In this document: piece by piece, positions 45,878-53,169 of the stretch
Layout: each line of letters begins with the position of its first letter
Numbering within the stretch: position 1 is the stretch's first letter
Assembly: GCA_019058295.1 (NCBI GenBank)
Contig: JAHPZI010000021.1
Location: 169,167 to 233,166 of the forward strand
From: Promethearchaeota archaeon
Lineage (GTDB): Archaea > Asgardarchaeota > Lokiarchaeia > Sigyniarchaeales > SOKP01
DNA: 64,000 nt
Direction: 5' to 3'
Program-made: the position numbers and the translations under genes
Notes under the pieces: model-generated
Seen by the model: only the letters and a program-made list of their open reading frames with translations
Database searches by the model: none
What the model was told of the DNA's origin: nothing

Positions 45878-46696
45878 TTATCTAATCTTTTCTGTGAATT
45901 TAGGGGAAAATCTCTGGTTAATAAACTCTACTATTAGATTAAAACGATAGCTATTAATTTTTGGTTTAAATAATCTCTTTGAAATTTCTTTTATTAAGTC
46001 TTTTTTCGAAATATCATCTATGTCTTCAAGGATGTCTAAAGCACATTCCGCTTCTTTAGTAAAATCTGAAACTATTTGTTGGAACACAAATGTTTGTTCT
46101 TGTTCATCAATGATTTCTAATGCTTTATTTACAATATTTTCTTCGAATTTTAATTTCTGTTCCCACGGAATCTGTAAAATCTGTTTATTTACATCTAATA
46201 ATAATCCATCCTTTGTAGTAATCTCAATGCTATCATAATCGGTTTCTTTATATATATGTATTGTTCTCCCACCCGTATATCTCTCTGGTAATATGGAATT
46301 GGCAATTTTATTTAAGAAATTAGAACTATATTTAAAATCTTCGCCTATTACAATAAAGATAGGATAATTAAATATTTTTGCGTGTATTAAACTATAGAAT
46401 TCATATGTACCAAATATGTTCATCATTTTTTTTAGAGTTAATTCTTCCATAATTTGTCTCTCATCCTTTTTCTTGGGCATCGTCATACTAATGTCAATTT
46501 TCTCGTAGCCTCGAACTTTGCCCTCGGAGTCAAAAAAAATTATGAATTGATGATCAGGACACACTACTCCTTTAGGTATTTGAATTTTAATGGTCCCAAT
46601 TTTCTTTTGAGAAAATACAATACTTGGAATATCAAGATTATTAGATTTTTTACAAATAGGACAAGTAACATTTACTTTTTTGTATCGTTCACTCAT
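45878..46696 (-). CDS. Zinc-ribbon protein of unknown function (Asgard-type)
   Basis: The 272-residue protein starts with a zinc-binding segment 'VTCPICKKSNNLDIPSI' and 'PKGVVCPDHQFIIFFDSEGK', leading into 'VRGYEKIDI'. To my knowledge this zinc/'RGY-KVDF' module is widespread in Lokiarchaeal proteins of unknown role. A middle region 'EFYSLIHAKIFNYPIFIVIG' is hydrophobic but interrupted and probably folds as a strand/helix core. The C-terminal ~90 residues are acidic and helical. No catalytic motif is visible. It is divergent from the PLD-like gene at 46952, and the intergenic region holds the partial tRNA-Pro copy. I cannot assign a function. Confidence 0.65.
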   Translation of the reverse strand: MSERYKKVNVTCPICKKSNNLDIPSIVFSQKKIGTIKIQIPKGVVCPDHQFIIFFDSEGKVRGYEKIDISMTMPKKKDERQIMEELTLKKMMNIFGTYEFYSLIHAKIFNYPIFIVIGEDFKYSSNFLNKIANSILPERYTGGRTIHIYKETDYDSIEITTKDGLLLDVNKQILQIPWEQKLKFEENIVNKALEIIDEQEQTFVFQQIVSDFTKEAECALDILEDIDDISKKDLIKEISKRLFKPKINSYRFNLIVEFINQRFSPKFTEKIR

Positions 46697-46779
46697 ACAA
46701 TAATTAATCTATTCACACTAATTTAAATTTTAGTGTTTAAGCCTTTAAAAATTTTAAAAATTATTGGTTTAAAAAAATT

Positions 46780-46878
46780 GAGATGGTTAAAAATAAATTT
46801 TTACGAAGATTTTTAATAATGTCCTACATAACTTTCAAATCCATCGTCTTTAAGGGAGGGTGGTCTAGATTGATATAT
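46780..46878 (+). repeat. Decayed copy of tRNA-Pro promoter and 5' end
   Basis: This ~98-bp stretch aligns with 47521-47619. It shares GAGAT-GTTAAAAATAAATTT, then CCTACAT...AAATCC-like blocks, and ends with GGGAGGGTGGTCTAG, identical to the first 15 bases of tRNA-Pro. Similarity fades after ~25 bases of the tRNA, and the TATA-like TTTAAATA of the functional copy is altered here. It cannot encode a tRNA because the rest is missing. Confidence 0.72.
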
Positions 46879-46951
46879 AAGAATTTAAATATTATTCATG
46901 AGAAAAATAAATTAAGCTAGTTATTTTTGTTTATTAAAAAGAAAACGCAAG

Positions 46952-47521
46952 GTGATGAAAATTAACGATAAAATAAAGATATTAATTGATAAATTTAGAA
47001 ATGATTTCGAATTTTCTTCGCAAATTACTTCTATCTTGGAAGATATTTCAGACAATGTTAACGTTATAGAAGACGAAAATTTATTAATCCAAACAATAAA
47101 GAATATGATAGATCAGACTAATTATTCTCTTATTTTATATACACCTGTTGCTAATCAAGAGATCTTAACTCTTACAGCAGAGACTGCTTTCCAAAGAAAA
47201 AAAGTGAGATTTTTACTCGTATGCAATTGGGATTTACAAGTATATGGCAAAATCATTAAAAAAATGCGAATGTTAGGAAATATTCAATTTCGAAATATAG
47301 AGGGGTTATTTAATTATTATTTATGTTCTCGAGATGCTAGTGAATGGTTGTTTGGTAAAAATGAAGATGAATTAATATCAATTCATAGTGAAGATAAAAA
47401 TAAATGTAAGGTCTTTAATGAAATATTAACTCATTTTGTTGGATTAACAAATCCGATAGGAGCTAGAGAAACGAGGAAGAAAGCTAAAAAGGAAAAAAAG
47501 AAGAAAAAAATGTCTAAATAG
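46952..47521 (+). CDS. TrmB/PLD-like sensor-domain protein
   Basis: The 189-residue protein has a helical N-terminus (~1-55) and an alpha/beta domain. That domain shows 'MIDQTNYSLILYTPVANQEI', 'KKVRFLLVCNWDL', 'LGNIQFRNIEGLFNYYLCSR' and 'DELISIHSED', resembling the PLD-like or TrmB effector domain in archaeal regulators. There is no HKD motif, so it is not a phosphodiesterase. It ends in a Lys-rich tail ('KKAKKEKKKKKMSK') that may bind nucleic acid. GTG 46952 and ATG 46955 are both possible starts; AAGGTG overlaps them. It is flanked by two copies of the tRNA-Pro 5' region, so it may have arrived or been duplicated with that segment. Function is uncertain. Confidence 0.6.
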   Translation: MMKINDKIKILIDKFRNDFEFSSQITSILEDISDNVNVIEDENLLIQTIKNMIDQTNYSLILYTPVANQEILTLTAETAFQRKKVRFLLVCNWDLQVYGKIIKKMRMLGNIQFRNIEGLFNYYLCSRDASEWLFGKNEDELISIHSEDKNKCKVFNEILTHFVGLTNPIGARETRKKAKKEKKKKKMSK

Positions 47522-47619
47522 AGATAGTTAAAAATAAATTTAAATATGAATTCAAAATATTGCCTACATGCTTTTTAAAATCCTCTCTTCACATGGGAGG
47601 GTGGTCTAGCTTGGTATGA
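47521..47619 (+). repeat. Intact copy of the tRNA-Pro promoter/5'-end repeat
   Basis: This is the second member of the direct repeat described at 46780-46878, offset by 741 bp. It contains the functional upstream region and the first ~25 bases of the tRNA-Pro gene. Together the two copies bracket the PLD-like gene. Confidence 0.72.
47539..47546 (+). promoter_or_regulatory. Putative TATA box of tRNA-Pro
   Basis: TTTAAATA lies ~49 bases upstream of the mature 5' end of tRNA-Pro, a normal distance for archaeal tRNA promoters, and is preceded by an A-rich BRE-like stretch. The decayed upstream copy lacks this exact box. Confidence 0.45.
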
Positions 47620-47698
47620 TACTCGGCTGGGGCAAATTATTGCTTTTGCATAATTTACAGATGCCGAGTGGTCGGGGGTTCAAATCCCCCCTCTCCCA
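47595..47698 (+). tRNA. tRNA-Pro(GGG) with an intron
   Basis: The cloverleaf pairs as acceptor GGGAGGG/CTCTCCC (one G-U), a D-arm typical of archaeal tRNA-Pro (GGTCTAGC-TTGGTAT-GAT), and anticodon stem CTCGG/CCGAG. The loop is C-U-GGG-G, giving anticodon GGG. T-arm GGGGG-TTCAAAT-CCCCC and discriminator A follow; CCA is not encoded. About 30 bases (47633-47662) interrupt the anticodon loop after position 37, the standard archaeal intron site. It reads CCC/CCU codons. Confidence 0.93.
47633..47662 (+). other. tRNA-Pro intron
   Basis: This ~30-nt insert lies between tRNA positions 37 and 38. Its ends can pair internally (AAATTAT-GC-TTTT-GC-ATAATTT), placing the splice sites in a bulge-helix-bulge for the archaeal splicing endonuclease. 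The exact ends are inferred from restoring a seven-base anticodon loop. Confidence 0.75.
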
Positions 47699-47850
47699 TA
47701 TTTTATACTGTACATCATGGAGATATTTATGAATATTTGCGAAATTGTAAAATTAGTTATGTTATAAAATATAGAACAAAAATTTATTAGATCATTAAAA
47801 AATACTTAAGTAGATAAATTCTTTAAAAAGGTTTGCTAAGAGGGATTTTC

Positions 47851-48660
47851 ATGGATTTAGATCTTCATACTAAAGTGAAATTAAATAGTGGAATAGAAAT
47901 GCCAATTCTTGGATTAGGGACATGGGCACTCACGGGAAAGTCCGCATATCAAGCAGTTATATGGGCATTAGAGGTGGGATATCGGTTGATTGATACTGCT
48001 ACGCTTTATGGAAATGAACGAGAGATTGGAAAAGCTTTAAAAGACACAGATATCCCCCGAGATGAAATATTTATTACAACTAAGGTTTGGCAAACAGATT
48101 TGGGGTATGAAAAAACTCTTTCAGCACTAGAAACGAGTCTTAGAAAATTAGGTCTTTCTTACGTTGATTTATATCTAATTCATTGGCCAGCATCGGAATT
48201 GATACACGAATCCTGGGAAGCATTGCAAAAATCGTTAAAAGATGAAAAAACTCGTTCTATAGGAGTGAGTAACTACGAAATACAACATCTAGCTGAACTT
48301 TTTGACAGATCTGATGTAATACCAAGTGTAAATCAAGTGGAATTCTCACCATTTCTTTTCAAAAAAGAGCTATTAAAGTATTGTCAATCTAATGATATAT
48401 CTCTTGAAGCATATTGTCCATTAACCCGAGGAAGAAAGCTAGATCATCCAAAATTGATAAAAGTTGCAAAAAAATACAATAAAACAACTGCTCAAATTCT
48501 TATTCGTTGGGGGTTACAGCATAGAGTCATTGAAATACCCAAATCTGAAAATCAAAATCACATTATTGAAAACGCAGATGTGTTTGATTTTAAAATAGAC
48601 AAAATAGATATGAAAACTCTCGATAATTTGAATGAAGATTATTCAGTTGTATATCTATAA
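47851..48660 (+). CDS. Aldo/keto reductase
   Basis: This ~269-residue AKR (TIM barrel) has the family signatures 'LGLGTWALTGKSAYQAVIWA', 'GYRLIDTATLYGNEREIG' (catalytic Asp and Tyr), 'TTKVW' (catalytic Lys) and 'LYLIHWPA' (catalytic His). NADPH-binding 'IPKSENQNHIIENADVFDF' is near the end. I prefer ATG 47851 to the track's TTG 47833 because AGAGGG precedes it and the N-terminus then fits the family. It reduces aldehydes or ketones with NADPH in the cytoplasm. It lies ~150 bp downstream of tRNA-Pro and has no obvious operon partner. The substrate is unassigned. Confidence 0.92.
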   Translation: MDLDLHTKVKLNSGIEMPILGLGTWALTGKSAYQAVIWALEVGYRLIDTATLYGNEREIGKALKDTDIPRDEIFITTKVWQTDLGYEKTLSALETSLRKLGLSYVDLYLIHWPASELIHESWEALQKSLKDEKTRSIGVSNYEIQHLAELFDRSDVIPSVNQVEFSPFLFKKELLKYCQSNDISLEAYCPLTRGRKLDHPKLIKVAKKYNKTTAQILIRWGLQHRVIEIPKSENQNHIIENADVFDFKIDKIDMKTLDNLNEDYSVVYL

Positions 48661-48690
48661 AAAATTCTATCTTTTTAATATCAAGGATAT

Positions 48691-49551
48691 TTAATATCCT
48701 AAAGCAGACGCTATTATTAATGCTCCATATATTTCTGTTGGTTTTCCTACTCTGGATGTATCTATTATTACTTTATCTAAACCCATATAAATTGCCCCGT
48801 AAGCCTTACCACCCCCCAAATGAACTAAGGTGCGATATATTAGATTTCCAGAGATTCCCTCCGGAGCTATAATAACATTTGATTTATTATAAATAGCATT
48901 TTCAATTAGAATTTCATCGTGGTTTATTTCTAAATTTGGATGTTGTTTTTTAAGCAGATCAACTACTTCCTTAGCATTATTAATTGATTTATCTACTCGG
49001 GAATCACGTCCAAGATCTCCTAACCTACCACCACTTAAGATGCTAATTTTAGGAATAATATTTAAAGCTTCTAATTCTTCAATAGCTTTATTGACAAATA
49101 ATACTTTACTTTCAATATTCTTACATTCATCTATTCCAACTGGACCATAAAAGAACTGAAATCCATCATGTGTTTCCATTAATGCTAATCGAAATATCTC
49201 AGAAATATTAAATTTCTTTTTTAAATTAGCTAAAAATTTACTTGAGCTCATATTACCTCTCACGATTGCATGAATCTGGTTTTTATTTAAAGAATTAAAA
49301 ATAGTCTCTTCTGGTTCATTAGATTTAATAAATTCGATTTTTTTATTATGGATCTCATAAACACTGCTACGTTTAATATCCTGAATTGCCTTTTCATTGC
49401 CAAAAAGAACTATTATGGATTGATACTTTTTTAAAAACTGTAAAGAAGCCTCATAAATCTTTTTATTATGATTTTCTAAATCTCCTAAACAAATTCCAAT
49501 AGCAACTTCATGATTTTTTGCTATTGATTTAATTATCTCTAGAATTTGCAT
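48691..49551 (-). CDS. PTA/PTB-fold protein, MtxX/Mmp4-like
   Basis: This 286-residue protein has the phosphotransacetylase-like alpha/beta fold: 'HAIVRGNMSSSKFLANLKKK', 'ISILSGGRLGDLGRDSRVDK' and 'NVIIAPEGISGNLIYRTLVH' followed by 'GGGKAYGAIYMG'. It is much closer in motif order to archaeal MtxX (methanogenesis marker protein 4) than to bacterial Pta. In methanogens the exact role of this family is not settled. Here no methanogenesis genes are in view, which suggests a wider role, possibly in cofactor or acyl-phosphate metabolism. It starts with ATG and is followed by the CPBP protease gene upstream in the same orientation. Function beyond the fold is uncertain. Confidence 0.68.
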   Translation of the reverse strand: MQILEIIKSIAKNHEVAIGICLGDLENHNKKIYEASLQFLKKYQSIIVLFGNEKAIQDIKRSSVYEIHNKKIEFIKSNEPEETIFNSLNKNQIHAIVRGNMSSSKFLANLKKKFNISEIFRLALMETHDGFQFFYGPVGIDECKNIESKVLFVNKAIEELEALNIIPKISILSGGRLGDLGRDSRVDKSINNAKEVVDLLKKQHPNLEINHDEILIENAIYNKSNVIIAPEGISGNLIYRTLVHLGGGKAYGAIYMGLDKVIIDTSRVGKPTEIYGALIIASALGY

Positions 49552-49586
49552 AAAAAATCAAAAAATTATTTATAGGCTAAATATAA

Positions 49587-50708
49587 TTAATAAAAAATCA
49601 TATATAAAAAAGCAATAATGAGAGTTAAACTATTATAAACCCCATGAGTTACGGATACTGCAATTAGATTTTCTTCACGCCACCGATACATCCCTCCAAT
49701 CATAAGACTTATGGCGAGATATGGGGGAAATAATAAAAGAAATGATATAAATAAATCTCCGAGGTTCTCTGAGATAAGAAAGATGCTAATCAGGTGTATT
49801 CCCGCAAAAATTAATGCGGTAATAATATATCCCCAGTTTTTACTTAGAACTCTTGAAAGCCCTCGTTGCATAAAACCTCTGAATGCAATTTCTTCACATG
49901 GACCTACGACTAAGATCATCATCAAAATCATAAGAATTAAAACAATTAAGTCATATATTGTAATAGTTCCATATGATTCGGCCTCAGGAGTTACTCGTAC
50001 TCCAAATAATTCTAATATAATTTGAATAAGTAAACTAACCCCTACAACTACAACCACTCCAACAAAAGCAAATCCTATACCGATTCCTACTTCTTTTGCA
50101 ATTTCTTTTCCATCATAACCTCTTGTAGTGAAGCCCAACACAGTTAAACGATTTTTAAAAGTAGGATTCTGTATATATCTACCTGCCCACCAAATAGGGA
50201 ATAAGATTAGGATTAATTCTACTAGAGTTATGATAACTAGAAAAAAGGGATTGAGAACGATATTGATTACGGTATTGACATCATTAACGATTAATACCAT
50301 TAAAATAATAATTCCAAAGAGAATTCCCTGCATCGCAATAAAACCGAGTATAGGTATTGATATAGACGCCCACCCGGTCCATAATCTTCTCTCCTTGGTA
50401 TCAAGAAGTTTATCATCTGCGACGAGTCCATATGGGGCATCATAATGAACCAGAGAGTTATCCTTGGTGTCAAGAATTGCCTGGTTAGACATAACTTTAT
50501 CTGGTTTGTAATAAGCAGTGGGAGAAGGGTAAACTTTAGGCTGTACATATGGATTTGCTTCTTGACGTGAAGGTAATGTCTTATGCTGTTTTATATAATA
50601 TAAGTCTACACCACATTTAATACAATATCTTAATCTTTCGATACTTGGAAGCTCATAGCCGCAGCTTGGACAATACTTCCATTCAATTTTTTGATCGTTA
50701 TCTGTCAT
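49587..50708 (-). CDS. CPBP-family intramembrane protease with N-terminal zinc ribbon
   Basis: The 373-residue protein starts with a zinc ribbon 'KYCPSCGYELPSIERLRYCI' plus a further 'KCG' (~11-34) and a ~70-residue linker. About eight membrane helices follow. The CPBP (CAAX-protease/bacteriocin-processing) motifs are 'GPCEEIAFRGFMQRGL' (EExxxR) and 'ALIFAGIHLIS' (His), with a third 'SVTHGVYNSLTL' (H-x3-N). These residues form the active site of glutamic intramembrane proteases such as Rce1. The substrate is unknown. The zinc ribbon points to a cytoplasmic recognition head. The paired PrsW-like gene at 29677 also carries a zinc ribbon. Confidence 0.87.
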   Translation of the reverse strand: MTDNDQKIEWKYCPSCGYELPSIERLRYCIKCGVDLYYIKQHKTLPSRQEANPYVQPKVYPSPTAYYKPDKVMSNQAILDTKDNSLVHYDAPYGLVADDKLLDTKERRLWTGWASISIPILGFIAMQGILFGIIILMVLIVNDVNTVINIVLNPFFLVIITLVELILILFPIWWAGRYIQNPTFKNRLTVLGFTTRGYDGKEIAKEVGIGIGFAFVGVVVVVGVSLLIQIILELFGVRVTPEAESYGTITIYDLIVLILMILMMILVVGPCEEIAFRGFMQRGLSRVLSKNWGYIITALIFAGIHLISIFLISENLGDLFISFLLLFPPYLAISLMIGGMYRWREENLIAVSVTHGVYNSLTLIIAFLYMIFY

Positions 50709-50805
50709 TATTAAATTAAAAGAATAAATTAAAATTCAAATATATTTACTTTTCAAATTATAAAATAATTCAATATTTAATGTTTAAAAAATAAAGTGTA
50801 GACCG

Positions 50806-52569
50806 TTATTTGTGTGAGTAATAACAAAATAATTCTCTATGTTCTAACTTGACTGGATTGACAAACGCGTACCGTTCCAGTTGTATAGTCTTATTCATTG
50901 GAATTTTGAGTAAGTTTATTTCGCCATAACCATTAGAAATTGAACCATCCGGCTTAAGAATTTGCACATTTATTTTTTCATCTTCGGGAACCCAATGAAT
51001 AATGGAATAATCTCGATTTAATTCTAAACTATGGTAATAGGCTTTGATGTTTTTATTTTTTAAATCCACAGAGAGAATCTGAATATTTACACAATCTTTT
51101 AGGCGAATAATTTCTCCCGCTTTTAACTTCTTTGCATCTGATGAAGCAATAAAAATCTTTAATTGTTTATCCTTAGATTTTCCTTTAATTATTCTTTTTC
51201 CCTTTTCAGGACTGGAGGGTAATAGGAAGGGTTCTGCTATATATTCCTCAAATGGGACCTCATCGATCTCAATTAAAATTGGATCTTCAACGAAAAAATA
51301 TCTATCTGAAATCTCATCAATTATATCCTTATTTTTTGAATAGAGCCAATTAACTGAAAATGTTATTCCTGTCATTGACATGCCAAGGTCTAATAATGCT
51401 TCTTTTAGAGCTTCAGGACGTATCCCCCGCTTTTTTAGAGATTGTAAACTCCATGTTCTTGGATCATCCCAACCTTTATATAGACCATTTTGGATATTAT
51501 TTCTCGCGGAAGTTTTGCTTAATTTTATATCTGGGAAATTTATTCTGCCATAATGAAGAAATTCCGCTTTTTTCCATTTAAAATGTTCCCAAATAAAGTC
51601 TTCTATAAAATCTTCCTTTATTAAATCTGCTCCACGTAAAATATGTGTGACCCCGATAAGATGATCATCGATTGCCCAGGAAAACTCTAACATAGGCCAC
51701 ACGATATATTTATTTCCGACTTTTGGATGTTCTGCCTCAGATATTCTCATAATAATTTGGTCTCTTAATGCGGGATCTTTTTGATCCATTCCCGTTTTTA
51801 ATCTAACAACAGCATCTTGTTCATGATACTTCCCATTAAGCATTTTATTCCATTCTTTCAAATTAATTTCTATCGATTGTTCTCTATGCGGGCAATTCTC
51901 TTTTTTATTTTTATATTTTTCTTTAAATTTTTTGGCAGAACAGAAGCAAACATATGCTACATCATCTTTTATTAGTTTCTCGGTATACTCGTAGAAAATG
52001 TCTATCCTATCGCTTTTATAATATACTTTTGAATATTTAACACCAAGCCATTCTAATCCTTCTTTTATTAAATCGTAAGCTTCAGGAAGTACATATTTTG
52101 CCTTAGGACTGTCTCTTAATGATTTTGGACTTCCTATGGTATCGTCATAGAATAGAATTAGTTCACCACCATGTCTCTTAACATATTCATTATTTAAAAC
52201 AATCATTCTTGCATTACCAATATGTAATGCCCCGCTAGGATAAGGAGCTAAACGCATTATAACTTTATCATAATTATCTACATTAGGTAATGTAGGAAGC
52301 TCTTTTTTTTCTTCAATTTTTTCCTTTTTTTCTAAGGCTTTCGGGTCTAATTGTAATAATTTTCCTTTTTGTTCTTCAAGGCTTAATTTGGAAATTTCCT
52401 CAATAATTTGATCTAATACAGGAATAACAGTTTTGGCTTTAGATCTTAAATCTTTTCTTTTCGCCATTAACTTTCCCATAATAGCCTTTTTATTAGGCTT
52501 TCCACCAAATTCTATAGCATTTTTTAAACCGCTAATCCAAAGAATCTTTTTTATCTCTTCATCATCCAT
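50806..52569 (-). CDS. gltX: Glutamyl-tRNA synthetase, archaeal type
   Basis: This 587-residue class I synthetase of the archaeal/eukaryotic GluRS/GlnRS branch has an N-terminal helical extension (1-90) and the 'RLAPYPSGALHIGN' HIGH-type motif (116-119). It also has 'YVCFCSAKKF' with nearby 'CPHR' cysteine/zinc elements, the KMSKS-type 'DIKLSKTSARN', and a C-terminal beta-barrel anticodon-binding region ending 'VKLEHRELFCYYSHK'. It charges tRNA-Glu and probably also tRNA-Gln for later amidation, as is usual in archaea. Length is normal. It is a single gene with AT-rich flanks. Confidence 0.95.
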   Translation of the reverse strand: MDDEEIKKILWISGLKNAIEFGGKPNKKAIMGKLMAKRKDLRSKAKTVIPVLDQIIEEISKLSLEEQKGKLLQLDPKALEKKEKIEEKKELPTLPNVDNYDKVIMRLAPYPSGALHIGNARMIVLNNEYVKRHGGELILFYDDTIGSPKSLRDSPKAKYVLPEAYDLIKEGLEWLGVKYSKVYYKSDRIDIFYEYTEKLIKDDVAYVCFCSAKKFKEKYKNKKENCPHREQSIEINLKEWNKMLNGKYHEQDAVVRLKTGMDQKDPALRDQIIMRISEAEHPKVGNKYIVWPMLEFSWAIDDHLIGVTHILRGADLIKEDFIEDFIWEHFKWKKAEFLHYGRINFPDIKLSKTSARNNIQNGLYKGWDDPRTWSLQSLKKRGIRPEALKEALLDLGMSMTGITFSVNWLYSKNKDIIDEISDRYFFVEDPILIEIDEVPFEEYIAEPFLLPSSPEKGKRIIKGKSKDKQLKIFIASSDAKKLKAGEIIRLKDCVNIQILSVDLKNKNIKAYYHSLELNRDYSIIHWVPEDEKINVQILKPDGSISNGYGEINLLKIPMNKTIQLERYAFVNPVKLEHRELFCYYSHK

Positions 52570-52731
52570 TAATGTTACTCATCTTATTAGATATTTTAAT
52601 GAAATTATTAACCAAATTTTAAACAATATATAATTAATATTATCTATCAAAAAATTATTAAGAATTTTTAAATATGAATAAAAAAACACAAATATAATAA
52701 AAGAAGATATAATAAAAATAGGTGTTTTAAA

Positions 52732-53016
52732 ATTTATTATCGAGGATATATTCTAGTCCGTCTAAAAATCATTGGTACTGAATGGAAAGTAGTGGAAAAA
52801 TTGAAAGGTTTAAAATCCACCGACCCTGGTGAAAATTGGATGGTAACATATTCTACACCAGTCTATGGTGGATGGGATCTGATTATCGAATGCTCATTTA
52901 GTAATCTTCAAGATTTAGATAAAATTGTTACTTTTTGTAGAGTTGATGATGAACTTGGTCAATGGATAGAAGAAACAACTACATTAGTTTCATCGCGTCC
53001 TGATTGGACAAAATAA
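52732..53016 (+). CDS. Lrp/AsnC ligand-binding (RAM) domain protein, AUU start likely
   Basis: The track begins at GTG 52792, in the middle of the first helix. The frame is open to a TGA at 52675 and shows the RAM opening strand 'YILVRLKIIGTEWKVVEKLK'. No ATG, GTG or TTG is present; AUU at 52732 follows AGGTG (52720-52724) by 7 nt, giving 94 residues. The rest is 'DLIIECSFSNLQDLDKIVTF' and 'IEETTTLVSSRP', the usual RAM order. There is no DNA-binding domain, as in stand-alone AsnC_trans_reg proteins. These bind amino acids or modulate Lrp-type regulators. It is placed just before the sulfatase gene, but the link is inferred. Confidence 0.76.
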   Translation: MYYRGYILVRLKIIGTEWKVVEKLKGLKSTDPGENWMVTYSTPVYGGWDLIIECSFSNLQDLDKIVTFCRVDDELGQWIEETTTLVSSRPDWTK

Positions 53017-53169
53017 ATTTTACAATTTTTTTAACTATTTTTAATTTATGTAAAGTATATATAATAAATTAAAGAGAATAGATTACTATAGGAATGTCTT
53101 AGTATTCAAACTCGTTTTCCCAAAAGATTAGGCGGGATATAAATTAAAATTCTTTTATTTTTGATTATT

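Noticed and set aside
46952-47521. Phospholipase D enzyme
   Set aside because: No HxKxxxxD motif is present; only the fold-level likeness to PLD/TrmB sensor domains remains.
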